A DNA stretch of 64,000 nt from Tubiluchus corallicola (GCA_030141605.1 JAQGDQ010000038.1:124001-188000), one strand, 5' to 3'. Counted from the stretch's first letter, positions 24,708 through 37,300 are shown. The notes: generated from the sequence alone by a model not told the origin. Translations and numbers: made by a program.

Positions 24708-26483
24708 TTACATGGCATCAAAATGAAATTTATGAGCTTCCTGAAGTCTTTCTTTGCGATCTGCAACTGTTTCTCTCCAATGCAAAATGCCAATGATACC
24801 AGCAACGAAGCCAACACTTCCAAGTAAAGCTGCACCAGTGTATATAAGTAAATCACTCGGTGTCACAAACAGTTTCATAGTCCATTTGCTAGGCTTACTG
24901 TTCGGATATGGTATTACAATCACCTGAGAATTTGGTATTATTGATGTCCATCGATGTTGCCTGATATCCTCACCTTTAGGATGAGGAATCCCAACTATTA
25001 AGTTATCAACAAAATTTGGAGTGCGACCTAGCCCAAAAACAGTATAAGGGAGCTGCAATGAATAATGGGCAGACTGAGAGAGCTGCGTGGATCTACTTTT
25101 CTGAGCAGAACCATCAGGACGAGATGTATCATACTGAATAGTTGGCCCTACTTGATTGGTTCCGTAAGGTGGCTTTCCCTCATTAATGCAATTAGTACAT
25201 AATCCGTTTAATGTAAGCACTTTTAGAAAGCAGGCATCATCAGAAAACATATTCTTTAATGCATGCACATTAGATACATCAGCATCTTGTGATCTATTTA
25301 CAACGAGCAAATCCAAAATGCCATTTTCATACAAATCAAAGAATGCTACAACAGTTGGATTTTCGATCCCGTACAAAGGTTTCATATCCCACTGCACAAC
25401 AAAAAGACGATTCAAGCCTAAGCATGTGTCACATGGCATATTTAGGAGCAGAAATGCACGTCTTTCCTGTCCTTCAGATTTCTGCAAAATTGTCACGATA
25501 TCGGGATAGCCATCGAGATTAAAATCACCGACCCAGAAATTCATACCAGTTGGCTCTGAGCTAGGAGGAACAAATCCCCAGGTGTCTGAGCCATGCTTAA
25601 AGCTAGTTAATGTATCATGCCACGACAAAGTGTCATAAAAATAAGCAAATAAATAAGATGATTTGCATGAATCGCCACAAGCTGCTATCACATGAACAAT
25701 GTTTCCATCACCGTTAAGATCTATGAAATGTGAAGGTCCAACATGGTCCATTTTTTTGCTGTCGTTGAAAGCATAAGTATGATTTAGAGTCAAAGAGCCA
25801 TCAAAATTGTACCAGACTTCATATGCATATATGCCACTACGTTTAGTTGTCACAAACAGATCTGCTGTTAAATCACTGTCAAGGTCGACAAAGGCACAAG
25901 AGTGTGGAAAGGCTAGCATATCATAAGTTCCGTTTATCTTAACAGTGACAAATCCACCTTCTGGAATCGAAGACCATGACCAAAAGTACCTGCTAATATC
26001 TGATGCACTTGTTTCTCCAAACAGGTCTGGCTGCATGTCCGCATTATAATCAACAAGTAATGGTTGATCTCGTAAAAGAACAGGTAAATACGAGACCCCG
26101 GGGAGAAAAGCATTCAAATTACCAAAGTGAATGCTGACATTGACAGGTGTTTCTGTACCATCAGTAACAGTGGTAATTAAAACATCCATCTTAGAATCAC
26201 CATTAAAGTCAGCTGGCATAACACTAGTAATCTCTCTATTTTTTGGAACGGAAATTGTCACATCGGATTTAGTGAAAAGAGGAGCATCTTTATTGCCTAA
26301 GTATAGCTCAACAGTTCTAGCATAGTTTTTTATTACAAAAATATCTGTCAGTTTATCTGCATTAAAGTCACCAAATGCAGCTATCGTGCCATTAATCTGA
26401 CCAGCAAAAACATCGGATGTGACATCTGACACAAGGATGTTTGCATTTGCTAAAGTGAAGAAATTCATTAAAAACAATAGCAT
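24708..26483 (-). CDS. ITFG1: ITFG1 / T-cell immunomodulatory protein, one-exon reading frame
   Basis: Type I membrane glycoprotein of the FG-GAP/TIP family. About 591 residues from the ATG at 26483, chosen because a hydrophobic signal peptide (MLLFLMNFFTLANA) follows directly. Calcium-loop-like FG-GAP motifs recur: DFNADKLTD, DFNGDSKMD, DYNADMQPD, DLDSDLTAD, DLNGDGN, DFNLDGYPD. A membrane segment near the C-terminus (TGAALLGSVGFVAGIIGIL) precedes a short basic tail ending EAHKFHFDAM, the diagnostic C-terminus of the family. The frame stays open upstream to a splice acceptor (TTTTTAG, exon edge at 26593), so an upstream exon exists, probably 5' UTR; an N-terminal extension is possible but would bury the signal peptide. 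Human ITFG1 (612 residues) is split over many exons, whereas here the entire frame is uninterrupted. Neighbours on both sides are intron-rich. Confidence 0.93.
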   Translation of the reverse strand: MLLFLMNFFTLANANILVSDVTSDVFAGQINGTIAAFGDFNADKLTDIFVIKNYARTVELYLGNKDAPLFTKSDVTISVPKNREITSVMPADFNGDSKMDVLITTVTDGTETPVNVSIHFGNLNAFLPGVSYLPVLLRDQPLLVDYNADMQPDLFGETSASDISRYFWSWSSIPEGGFVTVKINGTYDMLAFPHSCAFVDLDSDLTADLFVTTKRSGIYAYEVWYNFDGSLTLNHTYAFNDSKKMDHVGPSHFIDLNGDGNIVHVIAACGDSCKSSYLFAYFYDTLSWHDTLTSFKHGSDTWGFVPPSSEPTGMNFWVGDFNLDGYPDIVTILQKSEGQERRAFLLLNMPCDTCLGLNRLFVVQWDMKPLYGIENPTVVAFFDLYENGILDLLVVNRSQDADVSNVHALKNMFSDDACFLKVLTLNGLCTNCINEGKPPYGTNQVGPTIQYDTSRPDGSAQKSRSTQLSQSAHYSLQLPYTVFGLGRTPNFVDNLIVGIPHPKGEDIRQHRWTSIIPNSQVIVIPYPNSKPSKWTMKLFVTPSDLLIYTGAALLGSVGFVAGIIGILHWRETVADRKERLQEAHKFHFDAM

Positions 26484-26593
26484 CGTTAATTTCCACACCT
26501 CTTCTAATGAGACATCACTGAAGCCAGCAGGAGGTCCAAATGAGCGAAATCGTTTCTGTGACAAAATTGCAGCACGTTTCTCTTTTCTCGATT

Positions 26594-28660
26594 CTAAAAA
26601 TACGAAAAATTGTTTTTTAGTATCACAATACAAGATGCTTACAGCAAAACCGGAACCAATCTTAAATTGTAGATCAAAACAATCTATTCTTTAAAATATT
26701 GAAAGGAAACAGGTTTGTTTTTCAAAAATGACTTACGCAAAAGAATTATTACCACAAAAACGCAATTTCGTGTTCGCACCACTAGTTCTTCGCTGTTATA
26801 CGCAATTTGTAATTCGCTACTTAGACAGGCACTAGCGCCAGCATATCAGAAACGCGTTGCACAAAAACAGGTGCTGTACCTCTCAGTTCAGAGGTGCATA
26901 TTTGTTTGTGACATACTGCACGTGTTCGACAGCACATGCATGAGTACAGTGGTAAAATTGAAATTTGAATTTTTATCTTAAAATTTGCCAACGCTTTAGT
27001 ACAACACACTGAATGTCTTATAGTAGTGCTGTACTTCAATTTTTGCTTTTGCAGACACGTGCAACACGCTCATGGAATGTTTTGCTGTTGAAAGTTATGT
27101 TCGTTCGTGACATCATCAATAGTTGGGCCAACCTATCGTTAATTAAGATTTTAATCTGTTATCTAATTATCAGAAATGTTTTTGCCGTATTATTTGTGTT
27201 AAAAGGTATACTTTTTGCCATACTTGAAAATGGGGCAGTGTATGAAAAATCAACCTGTCTTCCTTTAAATAAATATTTCTGTAACTTAGGGTTTGCAATA
27301 GAATTGGGTAGTACTGTAATTACTACAGATAAATACAAAATTTTCATTGAAGTAAACAAATAATAAATTGTTCATTATTAATTCAGTTTTTCAGTTCACA
27401 CATTTCTGTATCAATAGTAAAACTGACTTAAACAATCGATGTACTACTCTAGTAACCCTACACGACATGCTTATTAACTTAAAAATCTTATAAGCCTATA
27501 TAGGTTAAAGCTGCTTCTAAAGGAATTAAAAGTACTTATTGTTAGTATTCTGTTGATTTAAATCATTTTTTGGCTGTTTCAATTTTAATTGTTCTGAAGC
27601 TGAATTTTTACACCAAATATTTTAGAAAATTTATCAAAGCAATACAGTTGAAGTCAGTATTTGATTTCTATAAAATGCACTGAATAATAGTAATAGTAAA
27701 CAATTATATGCCACCCTACAGCAATGATCAATGTGCAAGTAGCTGTTTTAGAGTCTTCAATGGAAACAAGACTGTGTTCAGTACGCGAGTCGCGTCATGG
27801 TATGGAAACGAGACAGATGCAGTTCCTCTGCATTCGTAACAGCTGTGTTCCAAACTGTGTGAGTGAATACAGTAATTTTTTGTAAAATCTATGCTGAGTT
27901 TCTGAAATTAGGAATACGGACAGAAGACCGCAAACATGGACATACTCGGAGTATGCAAAATTAAGAAAAGTGATAAAAACCAAAAATAAAAATAAAACAG
28001 ATTGAAATAAAAAACTGGAAAAAAATCATGATTTTTGATTTTTAAAAAAATTGAAAAAAGGAAAACTACTTCTTTTTAAATAAAAAACTGTGGAAACTGA
28101 GATAGATCTACAGACGTCTTAAAAAGCATGGCTACACGCATCTCCCATGAGATTTGTCTTTTATGAATTCTTAAGGGGTCTTTAACAACCTTTTTGAGAA
28201 CAAGATCTATAATGGTTAAAGGAGCATTGGGGTTTTTTAGTTATCATGTGCAAAAAACTGCTTATGAAACCCCAAAACCAAATATCAATTTTGCTTCACC
28301 TGTGCTCTCACTGCACCGTTTGTTTAATATTGAGTGGGTCATTACACAGATTTACTGTGATATTTGCCAACATGAGTTCATTAGTATCGCTACAGTGGGT
28401 GGCCTTCACTCTTAAATTAGATAAGAGAGCAGGTGATTAATATATACATGGAGCAGAGCTTTCTGTGTCTCATTCACTGAATTCCTATGACCAGTTTGCT
28501 GAGTCCAAATTTTAAAACAATCAGCGAACAATTTATCAAGTGAATAGCTTTACCAGTCATTACTGACATTTTTTCTAGATGGTCCGTGTCTTGTTGTGTG
28601 ACAATAATTTAATACACAAATGCTGTTTATTTGGTAGTAAATAAAATAACACATTATTAA
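26594..28660. other. Gene-poor region upstream of ITFG1
   Basis: Holds the presumed 5' UTR exon and promoter of ITFG1, not resolved. A plus-strand open frame at 27013-27363 (116 codons) shows no family features or codon signature and was not accepted. A diverged dispersed repeat lies at about 28451-28580. Confidence 0.4.
28451..28580 (+). repeat. Dispersed repeat, copy A
   Basis: Shares an ordered set of blocks with 40739-40865: GGGCTTTCTGTG/GAGCTTTCTGTG, a TGAATT block, then CAATTTATCAA(CA)AGTGAATAG and ACATTTTT(T)CTA. Both copies are diverged; class unknown. Confidence 0.45.
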
Positions 28661-29322
28661 CACTAGAACGACCATGCGCGTCAACTGATACATTTTTTTA
28701 TTTTGTATATATATATATATCTGAAATTTCTGGAGAATACATTCCTATTTTTATTACTTCTCATAGTTTAGTGCTAAGTACAATTGTACAGAATTTCAGG
28801 GCTGAAATGTTACTCTGACCTTGTTAAAGATAGGTTACTACCTACGGAAGAACCATCTATATGAATTGATGTCAATACATATTGTACACTGCAAATCGTC
28901 ACAATGCACTGGTATCGTATTGGGCAGACATCACAATAGTAAATGTGAATGTAAATCTATGAATGTAAATTCACTAATGTAAAACAGCAAAATGTTTTGA
29001 CATCTTATTATGAGCTAAAAACTTGTGGTCTGAATTTTCTTGACGGTCAGTTCTCAGGATGGCCACCAGGTGGCTTGATTCGATGCAGGTTCTTGAAGCA
29101 CTGCAAAAACTGCCATTGGATGAGTCATTACACTTGTGCTGTATAAACTGCTTCAATTTTACATAGATTCAATTAATTTTCTGATGTATAATTGAATTTC
29201 AATAAAAACTGACTGGACTGATAACTACTAATTTTATTTTAATATATAAATACAAACTATGATTGCATCAATTGATGTAAGCTGGTCTTTCTGTTTAGTA
29301 AATTTTTCTGGTCCTTCTAGTG
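28661..29322. mobile_element. piggyBac-like nonautonomous element
   Basis: Terminal inverted repeats CACTAGAACGACCA (28661) and, on the other strand, CACTAGAAGGACCA (ending 29322) match at 13 of 14 positions. Both ends abut TTAA (28657-28660 and 29323-29326), the target-site duplication of piggyBac elements. The CACTAGAA-type terminus also fits that superfamily. The 662-base interior has no intact transposase, only a short TA run and stop-broken frames. It is therefore a deletion derivative or MITE. Confidence 0.85.
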
Positions 29323-29326
29323 TTAA

Positions 29327-30837
29327 TGGCATCAATTAATCAATTTATTTTTATTCACTCCATTTTTAATGTGTCTTGAGTGCTTTGTATCCCACCTAGA
29401 ACGAGGACTGCATTTACACTGAAAATTTTTTGCATAGCACTAAGTGCTACACAAATCTAGAATTGTGTTGCAGTTTCCATAGGGACATAGTCTACCAATA
29501 GAGACATAGAAACAATTTAGTCTAGTATAGTGACAGTTTTGTCTAGCATTTTGTAACTATTGTAAATAAGGAAAACAGTATAAAATTTGGTTCAAACTTA
29601 ACTATTTAATACAAAAGCAATCGACTGAATCTAATTCTCATACCTACAAAATAAGGCTTAGTCACTGTAACGTTTAGAGGGCTATTGCATTCCTAATTTT
29701 TATATAATGATCAGGAAAATATACTACATGTATTTTTACGGGTTCGTCTGCTGTTTCTAAGGCTATTTAGTTAAAAACAAAACAAGATGAAATATAAATT
29801 TTAAAGCTATAATTATTACAAAAGAAAAGAGTACAACAACAAGTCAACAATAAGAGTTCAAAATTACTACTAATCGCTTGCTGGGAAAACCTCCAAGGAA
29901 AGTCGAGGATAAGAAAATGAATGCGCATAACTTATCTGAATGTTCATGACGATATTACGCACAATGCAACTATCCTCCTCGTACAATGACAACGCTGACA
30001 CCGGCAACATGACGATCCTCCATGAGTCATAACAATGCAGATGGACAACAGCTAACCAACAGCTTCCAGCTACCCTCTTGTAGTCTACAACAACAACGTA
30101 CCAACAGCTGACTGGAATAAAATAACATCACACTTCTGTGGCTTGACCAGCTCTTCAAACCAGGTAACAGCAACGAGACTGAGAAAGACAGGCTATACAA
30201 CAGGAACACTGTCCTTTTTGCCAAAACAACACTTAGCTCAGCTTTGCATGGTAAAGAAGCTACATCACAGATCGTGTACCAGCCTTTCCAGACAAATACA
30301 TTAACTACAGGTATGCTGGAACATGCCCACTGGTCAGACCAACAACAAACGTCTGTACCAGTGAAAAGTATCAACTCAACTGTTCAGAACAGGTATTCCT
30401 TTTACTGCATAGGTATACGAAGCACTCCAACAGGTAGGTACAAAACATGACAGGGGTGAAGAGATGATTAAATGAAAGAATACATACAGCAGTGCAAGCC
30501 AAGCAAGCCATTTACTATCAAAATTAGCAACACACACCTCACAGTCACCAAAAATATTTATCAAAACTGTTCATTTCACTAACTTTGGTATATATAATAC
30601 AGTAATACAGCAAAAATGTCCTACAAAGGAAATGTCCTTGTAGGAAACAATGCCTTCCACAGAAAACAATGTAAACGTTCAGTTGCATTCCCTACCTAAA
30701 GATCAATCATGCTTGGCATACATTAGAGCACTCATTAAGTTGCCCTGGAGGACAAAAATCAATAATACCTGGCTATGTAAAGTGCTCAGTAGCCTTATTA
30801 GACAAATATTAATAACTAAAAGCTAAAGAGAACTAAA
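29327..30837. other. Intergenic; open stretch of distinct composition
   Basis: Mostly featureless AT-rich DNA to about 29880. From about 29960 to 30450 base composition shifts to AC-rich with CAACA-type strings. A plus-strand frame without a starting Met stays open from about 30119 to the stop at 30450 (about 110 codons: ...LLWLDQLFKPGN... to ...STPTGRYKT). I recognise no family. The minus-strand frame over the same bases (30027-30374) looks like its shadow. It may be part of an unidentified transposon or an exon of a lineage-specific gene. Confidence 0.35.
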
Positions 30838-31539
30838 GTTTGCTGTGACAATTCAAATTTGAAACATCTTTCTTTCTTGCAGCCACATATCTTCCTCTGA
30901 TTGATGTCCTTCTGCCATTTCTTCCTCTTTCTTTTCTTCTATGCTTGGTTTTTATAAAAAAATCTAGTGTTGGTTGCACAGACTCTTCTTTTTTTTCTGC
31001 TAAAACTTCTTTTCAACACTGTAAAGCACTAACAGCATCCTGTCCACTTCCAAACTTCGCTCTGTATTTGGGTTAAAAAAATTAAAGTCTAGCGCCAATA
31101 CTGTATTTTTAAAAACTCTATACAGATGTTTAATGCTAGACCTTTATTTCTAATTAACACTCCTGAGAATATTTCTATTGTTGTTTTTCCAACAACGTAA
31201 ATGCAAATGAGGTGAACACATCAATAATTACAATATTAATATAACAGGAGAGATTTTTATCAGAGGAATTCTACCCACATGGAAAGGTGTTATAGCAATT
31301 AGCTAGTGGTCAGTAATGAATCATCGTTGCCGGTCTCCGACTGCTTAACAGGACAAATCAAATCACTACAGCGATTTCTGTTAATAGGACAAGTGCAGCA
31401 AACATTTCAGTGCTTGAAGGCTGAAGAAATTGTCGTTAAAATGAAACATCCATCGTTAAGTGAATAAAAGATGTCAAAAGATCAACATCGTAAAAACGAA
31501 ACGTCACTAAACAGGGAGTCGTTAAGCGAGGATTTACTG
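30838..31539 (-). mobile_element. pogo/Tigger-like transposon remnant
   Basis: On the minus strand the sequence begins TA|CAGTAAATCCTCGCTTAACG at 31539, a terminal form typical of pogo/Tigger DNA transposons that use TA target sites. Further in, a broken minus-strand frame around 31065-30838 reads ...SGQDAVSALQ, then a stop, then EESVQPTLDFFIKTKHRRK and a basic tail. This resembles the acidic-to-PTLDxFF C-terminal end of Tigger-type transposases. The catalytic part is missing and the far terminus was not found, so this is an internally deleted, truncated relic. Confidence 0.5.
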
Positions 31540-31589
31540 TACTATAATCTATCTTATGCTATTGGTACAGCCATATGTGACTGTAACGC

Positions 31590-32400
31590 TTTTTAGGATG
31601 ATACAAAAATGTATAGCTCACTAAACAATGATCAATCAATGGTTCAATTTCAATAAGACATTAACATTCTGGTTGACTGGTGCAGGTTATTGCAATTAAA
31701 GTTTAATACTGAGAAATGTAAATTGCTCCATATGGGTTCTAATAATCCAAAATACTCTTATTCCATAGAAGATGATAAAGGCAAAATAAAATCATTAGTG
31801 GTCACAAACTGTCAAAAAGACTTCGGTGTGCTGACTTACATAAACAGTGACATGATTGTTCAAATTATCAAAACTGTTATTAGGACAACACCTAGAATAT
31901 GCTAATGTCGTGTGGGGACGAAAGTTTATAGGAGATGCTCTACTCATAGAAAATATTCAACAAAGTGTTAAAGAGCTGATTCCATCATTCAATAACTTGG
32001 ACTACACAGAAAGACTAATAAAATTAAGCATTCAATCTTTACAATATAGACGCCAGCGAAGTGATAAGATCAAGATTTTTTGAATTATCAATAAAATCGA
32101 CGTTTTGGGCGAGTTAGCATTCTTCTTTAGGAATGCAGCAACTACTAGAGGTCATCCTTGTAAATTTTGCAAACCCAGAGCCAGACTAGGTGTAAGGAAG
32201 TACACCTTCAGCAATCGAGTAGTCAAAAGCTGGAATCGTTTAAGCAGCAAAACTTAATCATCTAAGTCAATAAATGAATTCTAGAGCAATTTAGAACATG
32301 AATGGAATCACGCAAAATTCCCTGTACGGTGTACTAAATGCCAGTAGAGAACAGGCATTACAGGTGAACCACGGATCTACTTCTGCTTCTACTTCTACTA
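31590..32400 (+). mobile_element. Dead LINE, 3' end of reverse transcriptase
   Basis: The conserved C-terminal part of a CR1/L2/jockey-type reverse transcriptase is spread over shifting frames with stops. Recognisable pieces in order: DDTKMYSS (about 31600), QLKFNTEKCKLLHMGSNNP (31690), a KDFGVL block, then HLEYANVVWGRKF (31885), ELIPSFNNLDYTERL, QYRRQRSDKI, and finally RARLGVRKYTFSNRVVKSWN (about 32190-32240). A short internal deletion joins the KDFGVL block to HLEYANVVW. The fragment ends near TCTACTTCTGCTTCTACTTC, a simple 3' tail as in CR1/L2 elements. It is non-functional. Confidence 0.85.
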
Positions 32401-33570
32401 GTCAATGTGATTTCAACATTGGATGTGGATGATATGTCGTTTCATATTTTCTTACCACATACAACAGACCGCAATGAAGATCTAATTGAGTTTGTTTCCT
32501 GTAGCCCAAATTTATATAATGACTGATAAACTGACATGATGATTATTTGATAACTTTCTGTATTTTTTCTTAAATAAACCGTACACTACACTGAAAATTT
32601 ACGCCATGGTTGTTTATACCTGTCGCAATTCTGACAAAGAAAGAAATACTAATTTTTGTTAGAAACGACCAGTGTTTTGCAGCTGAAGACAGAAATAATG
32701 CTGCATTTCTTTTTTGCAAAAATCGATCGTTATAAAGTCATTAAATTATTTTTCATTTTTGCAAAGCTAAGACATCAGCCATGGTAGCGTACGCAAAAGT
32801 CTGAATTGCGGGAAATTTAGACGCTGAATTGAGTGAATTCTGTGATTTAATTTCAGTCATAATAATTTCATAAGACTCTGAAGATGTATGAAAACTAGAA
32901 TCTGAAATGTGATACTTCTGATACCAATCTTTGTATATCCTCTTTCATTTGTGAAAAAAAGAATTATGATTGTATACATCAGTCACATATGACATGAATA
33001 CATTATTTACGTGGGCTTACAGATTGGAAGTTATATACCATAGCAGAATCTCAACATGGTATGCATGAAGACCTAAAGTGTAACTCAAATAACAACCTAA
33101 GTATAAATAATCACAACTAACAGCAACATTTTAAGCCAATGATTGTATCAGCTTGTTTGTATGCATTTGCTGAATTAGCCATCATAATATAATCACTGTA
33201 GTTAAGTGCATGCGCCACAAAAATGTTGTTTAGAGATTGTGTGTCTGATATAACCCAGTTTTGAGTTCCTTACACAATGGCTACCAGAATTAAAGGTACT
33301 ATAATATTCAAAATGATGGGTTAATAATAACAGACACCTTGTCACACAGAATGTCAAACCTGTCAACCATTTGACAAAATGGGTGTGAAACTTTAGAAAG
33401 TCTGGAGATCATCTCGCCCCTGGCAGCTGTCCAAGGGGCAAATTATGTTTCAGAAAGTTTTGCTTTTTTGGGTACCAAAATAAAATTGTGAAAAACAAAA
33501 AAATTACTGTTATTTTTATTTTTGGCTACGACTGAGCTTTCTTAGGTTGTTATTGCAGTTTACAGTGTTT

Positions 33571-33634
<64 letters not shown>

Positions 33635-34370
33635 CAACCACCCAGTTTAGTTTAACTTTAATGTACACCATAAGACTCATGAGCGCTACAATACTAATGA
33701 AAGTAGCACTGCTAATTGTGCTGTTATTGGTACTGATGGCAAAAGAAGCCAGGCAATTTGCAAAGTTACTTGTAAACTTTCAGAATGAAATCTGATCCGT
33801 GTCCATGTGTGAAAGACTGAAAGTGCGTTTGACACACGCCTGATGAGTGAGAGTTGGCAAATGGCAAGTCTGAAATGTACATTTTTAGAAGTTAACCATG
33901 TTTCAAAAAAATTATGAACACCAGTGGACATAGAATTTCTGTAGAAAGTAATTAATAAAACACTGAATACAAGACAGTTTTCACATACTATGCATTAATA
34001 TTACTAGATGGTACATTTTTTCATTTAAAACTTGACTACTTCTTGCCCGATGATGAGACTGTCCGAAAAACTTAATAAACTGCTGAATCGAAGAAACTGC
34101 TAGGTCCACAGACAAAATGTACATTATTAGCATACCACACACATAATTATCAAGAAGTAGCTATAAACAGAACCTGGCTGAACAGAACATGTACATTAAA
34201 TGATTCGATGACCCTTGTTCATACACTCAGGTCAGTGACTCACTCACCACCCTCAGATATATCACATTTAGGCTAGATTAGATTAGATAATCTTAATCTA
34301 ATCTTTGCTTAATACGATAATTAGTGTTCAACCATGCTGTGCATTACTGACTTTACATGTTTTTTTTCAG
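32401..34370. other. Intergenic / MND1 5' flank
   Basis: Contains a (TA)n run at 33571-33629 and no recognised exon. The ATG of MND1 should lie here or in the preceding kilobases as a small exon ending right after ATG. ATG|GT candidates occur at about 32778, 33057 and 34003, but none can be chosen from sequence alone. Confidence 0.4.
33571..33629. repeat. (TA)n microsatellite
   Basis: About 59 bases of TA repeats with one TACA interruption, 0.7 kb upstream of the first identified MND1 exon. Confidence 0.95.
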
Positions 34371-37300
34371 TCGAAAAAACGAGGTTTAAGTGCTGAAGAG
34401 AAACGAACAAGAATGATGGAAATATTCTTCGAAAAGGTTTGATATCACTTAGATGTTACCGCACATTATTATTAATTTAGAATTAGTTTAGTTATTATTG
34501 CATGACCAATAATGATGATGCCAGCAGCACCTAAATTCGGATAAACCTATTCAATTGCCTAGAGTACATTAGGTCTAATTTCACAGCAATGCAAGGCATT
34601 GTTATAAATCCTTCACTAAAAATGCGTTTGTAATGTAAGAAAGACAACATTTGAACAACCCAGTTTATTCTTCATTATTCATCAGACCAAACTCAGATTT
34701 TTCTTATAATTATTATATTATAAGTATTTAATTAGCTTCAAACAGCATTTTTTATATTAAGCATGCATCTAGTAGAATCTGCTACAAGAAATGACCTTTT
34801 GTCCATTTTTACATGAAAACAGGTTATTAGTTTATAAAGTTACACAAGTATTTTTTGCGTTTTTCATCGACCAAAACACCATCAATTAAAAAAATATATG
34901 TGAGGTTATAGAAAAATCAGAGCAGCAATTATGTTAGGCATAGAGAATGGTTTCTACTGTGGTTCTTATGGAGTGAGGTTTTATAAAGTAAAGAACAAAC
35001 GTTTAAATCAACAAATTACCAAAAATGCAATTCTGATCACTGTTTCTGGAAGTCAGGTTGGAAAGTAAAAATGTCTACCATCTTTGGAAACTAGTTCATT
35101 TGTAGCCAATAATATTTCCTTGGGTATTATAACTTAAGCTAAGCCTCTTAAGAATTTATTTAATCTCTTAAGAGGTAAATCTCCTACAAAAGAGATACTG
35201 ATGCCTACTAATGACCTCTTACCTACCACTGATGCTATTGCCTCATTAATTCAACATTTCTATGTTTTATCATTAATTCACCAAAGTTGCTCTAGCTGTC
35301 TGTTAAAACTCATGTATTCTTGTTATGGAGAATTTATAAACCTTGCTCGTTTGCAATATTTAATTTGGCATTATTATTCAACTAATTTATTTAATATGTT
35401 TTCAGAAAGAATTTTTTCAACTAAAAGAACTAGAAAGACTTGGTCCGAAAGTGAAAGGTATAACATCGATGAGTGTCAAAGAAGTGGTGCAAAGTCTTGT
35501 TGATGATGGAATGGTGGACACGGACAAGATAGGCACCTCTATTTATTTCTGGGCACTGCCAAGCAAGGCCGTGAATAACGTAAGAACAATTTTGAATTAA
35601 ATACAGTATACTCGCTGAATGTGCACAAATAATCGATAATTTTATAAACTTATAATATTATTTACTACTTGAATCATAAAATACTATTCGATTTTCCTAT
35701 ATACAGCCTGTACGTGTACTGAATAAACACATGCTGAATGCCACTTGCTCATTTAGGAAAACAAACACCTTGGCATTGGGCCAGTATCATTGTTCCAATA
35801 GAAACAATCTGCTGTTTTTGCCTATTTATGGCAGAAAAATCATTTCATTGTCTGCTCTGTGATTGAAAGTCAGGAAGTTTGGTACTCTTTACATACCTAT
35901 TCATCGTTGTGGCATCAAAGAGCTGTGAACATTTTGAATAAATTAATTCAAACAATGTAGAATGTTCATTGTGCAAAAACAAATTAGTTTTCAAAAATCA
36001 ACAACTCCGTGTAAATCATTTATGGTATACAACTGATTTTCAAGTTCATACTGCAGTAATTTAGTGTTATTGTGTCAAATTGTGTGCATTAATTCTTATA
36101 AAAGAATAAACAAATCTATTACTATGTGGACCTGATTTTGATAATAAATCATTACTCGTGAAATGCAGATGTTCCTATCAAAATCTAGACATATTTAAAC
36201 AGCTGTTATTTCTTTCTTCTTCCTTTTGTTTGAACGTTGGTACTGTTTTAGATATTTGTAGCTATTGGTTTTGTTAAGTATTTTTAACTGAGTAAGCACG
36301 CTACCCGAGTTGTTACAGCACTGAGATCTAGAGTCTCTGGGTTCAATTTGTACTCATGTTATGTTTTTGAAAAATTTTGCTACTTGAACAAGGTTTTCTG
36401 GCTGCCTTCCCAGTTGCTGTACTGTACTTTTTAATCTAATTGCTAATTTCATTTTTGTATTAAACCTGTGCCTGCCTCGTATCCACAACTGTTAAGCATT
36501 TGGGCATTTAATACAGTACAGAAATACTGCTAACACTTAAGACAGCTGCTCGATGCTACTAATGATGAGATCCCTTTCACATGATTGATTATAAATTTAA
36601 TAAGATACGTGACGATCGAAAAATTATCTGTAGTAACATGGAGTGGCGATGTATTATTTCTGATTTTTTTATAGTACAATGGCTTATTGACGCTGTAATC
36701 ACTCACTTTACTAATTTTTGTATTTACTGTGAAATTGATATTTGTAATATGTATGACTACAAATTACTTGTAGTTTGCAAGATGACAATAATAGATAAGT
36801 CATTATAATTAATACAAGATATTTACAGTACTTACTAGTTTCTTTGTGTTAAACTGTAGCAAATTTGGATAGCTGTTACACAGTATGACATCAAATAATA
36901 GTAAAATTATTGGCCGACGAAATACAATGGTCTTCAATCTGATAAAAATGTTCAAAACTTTTGCTGAAATTAACCTCATTTAGCACTGAAAAGGACAGTT
37001 AAGCAGCTTAGGCTATATAATTTTTAACGTGTTTTAACATTTTTTATATGTGTGATCAATATCATTTTACATTGTTATCTGTAGTATTCTACATCGCCAA
37101 AAATTCAAGATGATTATGACGTTTCCCTTTCTCGACTGTGTAGGTTTCTGGGTACTGGTGAACTAACACGAAAGTAATGCACAGTGCTTTTCTTGCAAAC
37201 AATCGTGGCTTTGAAGTCTTGTGCCCCTAAATGCAGTATAATTCAGTTTCACATCATCGTTCATTGACAATAATCATTCATGACAAACATTTTGAGTAAC

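Noticed and set aside
27013-27363. 116-codon plus-strand frame upstream of ITFG1
   Set aside because: Hydrophobic, AT-driven composition, with no motif and no conserved neighbour. A small unknown gene cannot be fully excluded.
30027-30374. 115-codon minus-strand frame
   Set aside because: Ser/Leu/Cys-rich antisense of the AC-rich plus-strand patch; treated as a shadow.
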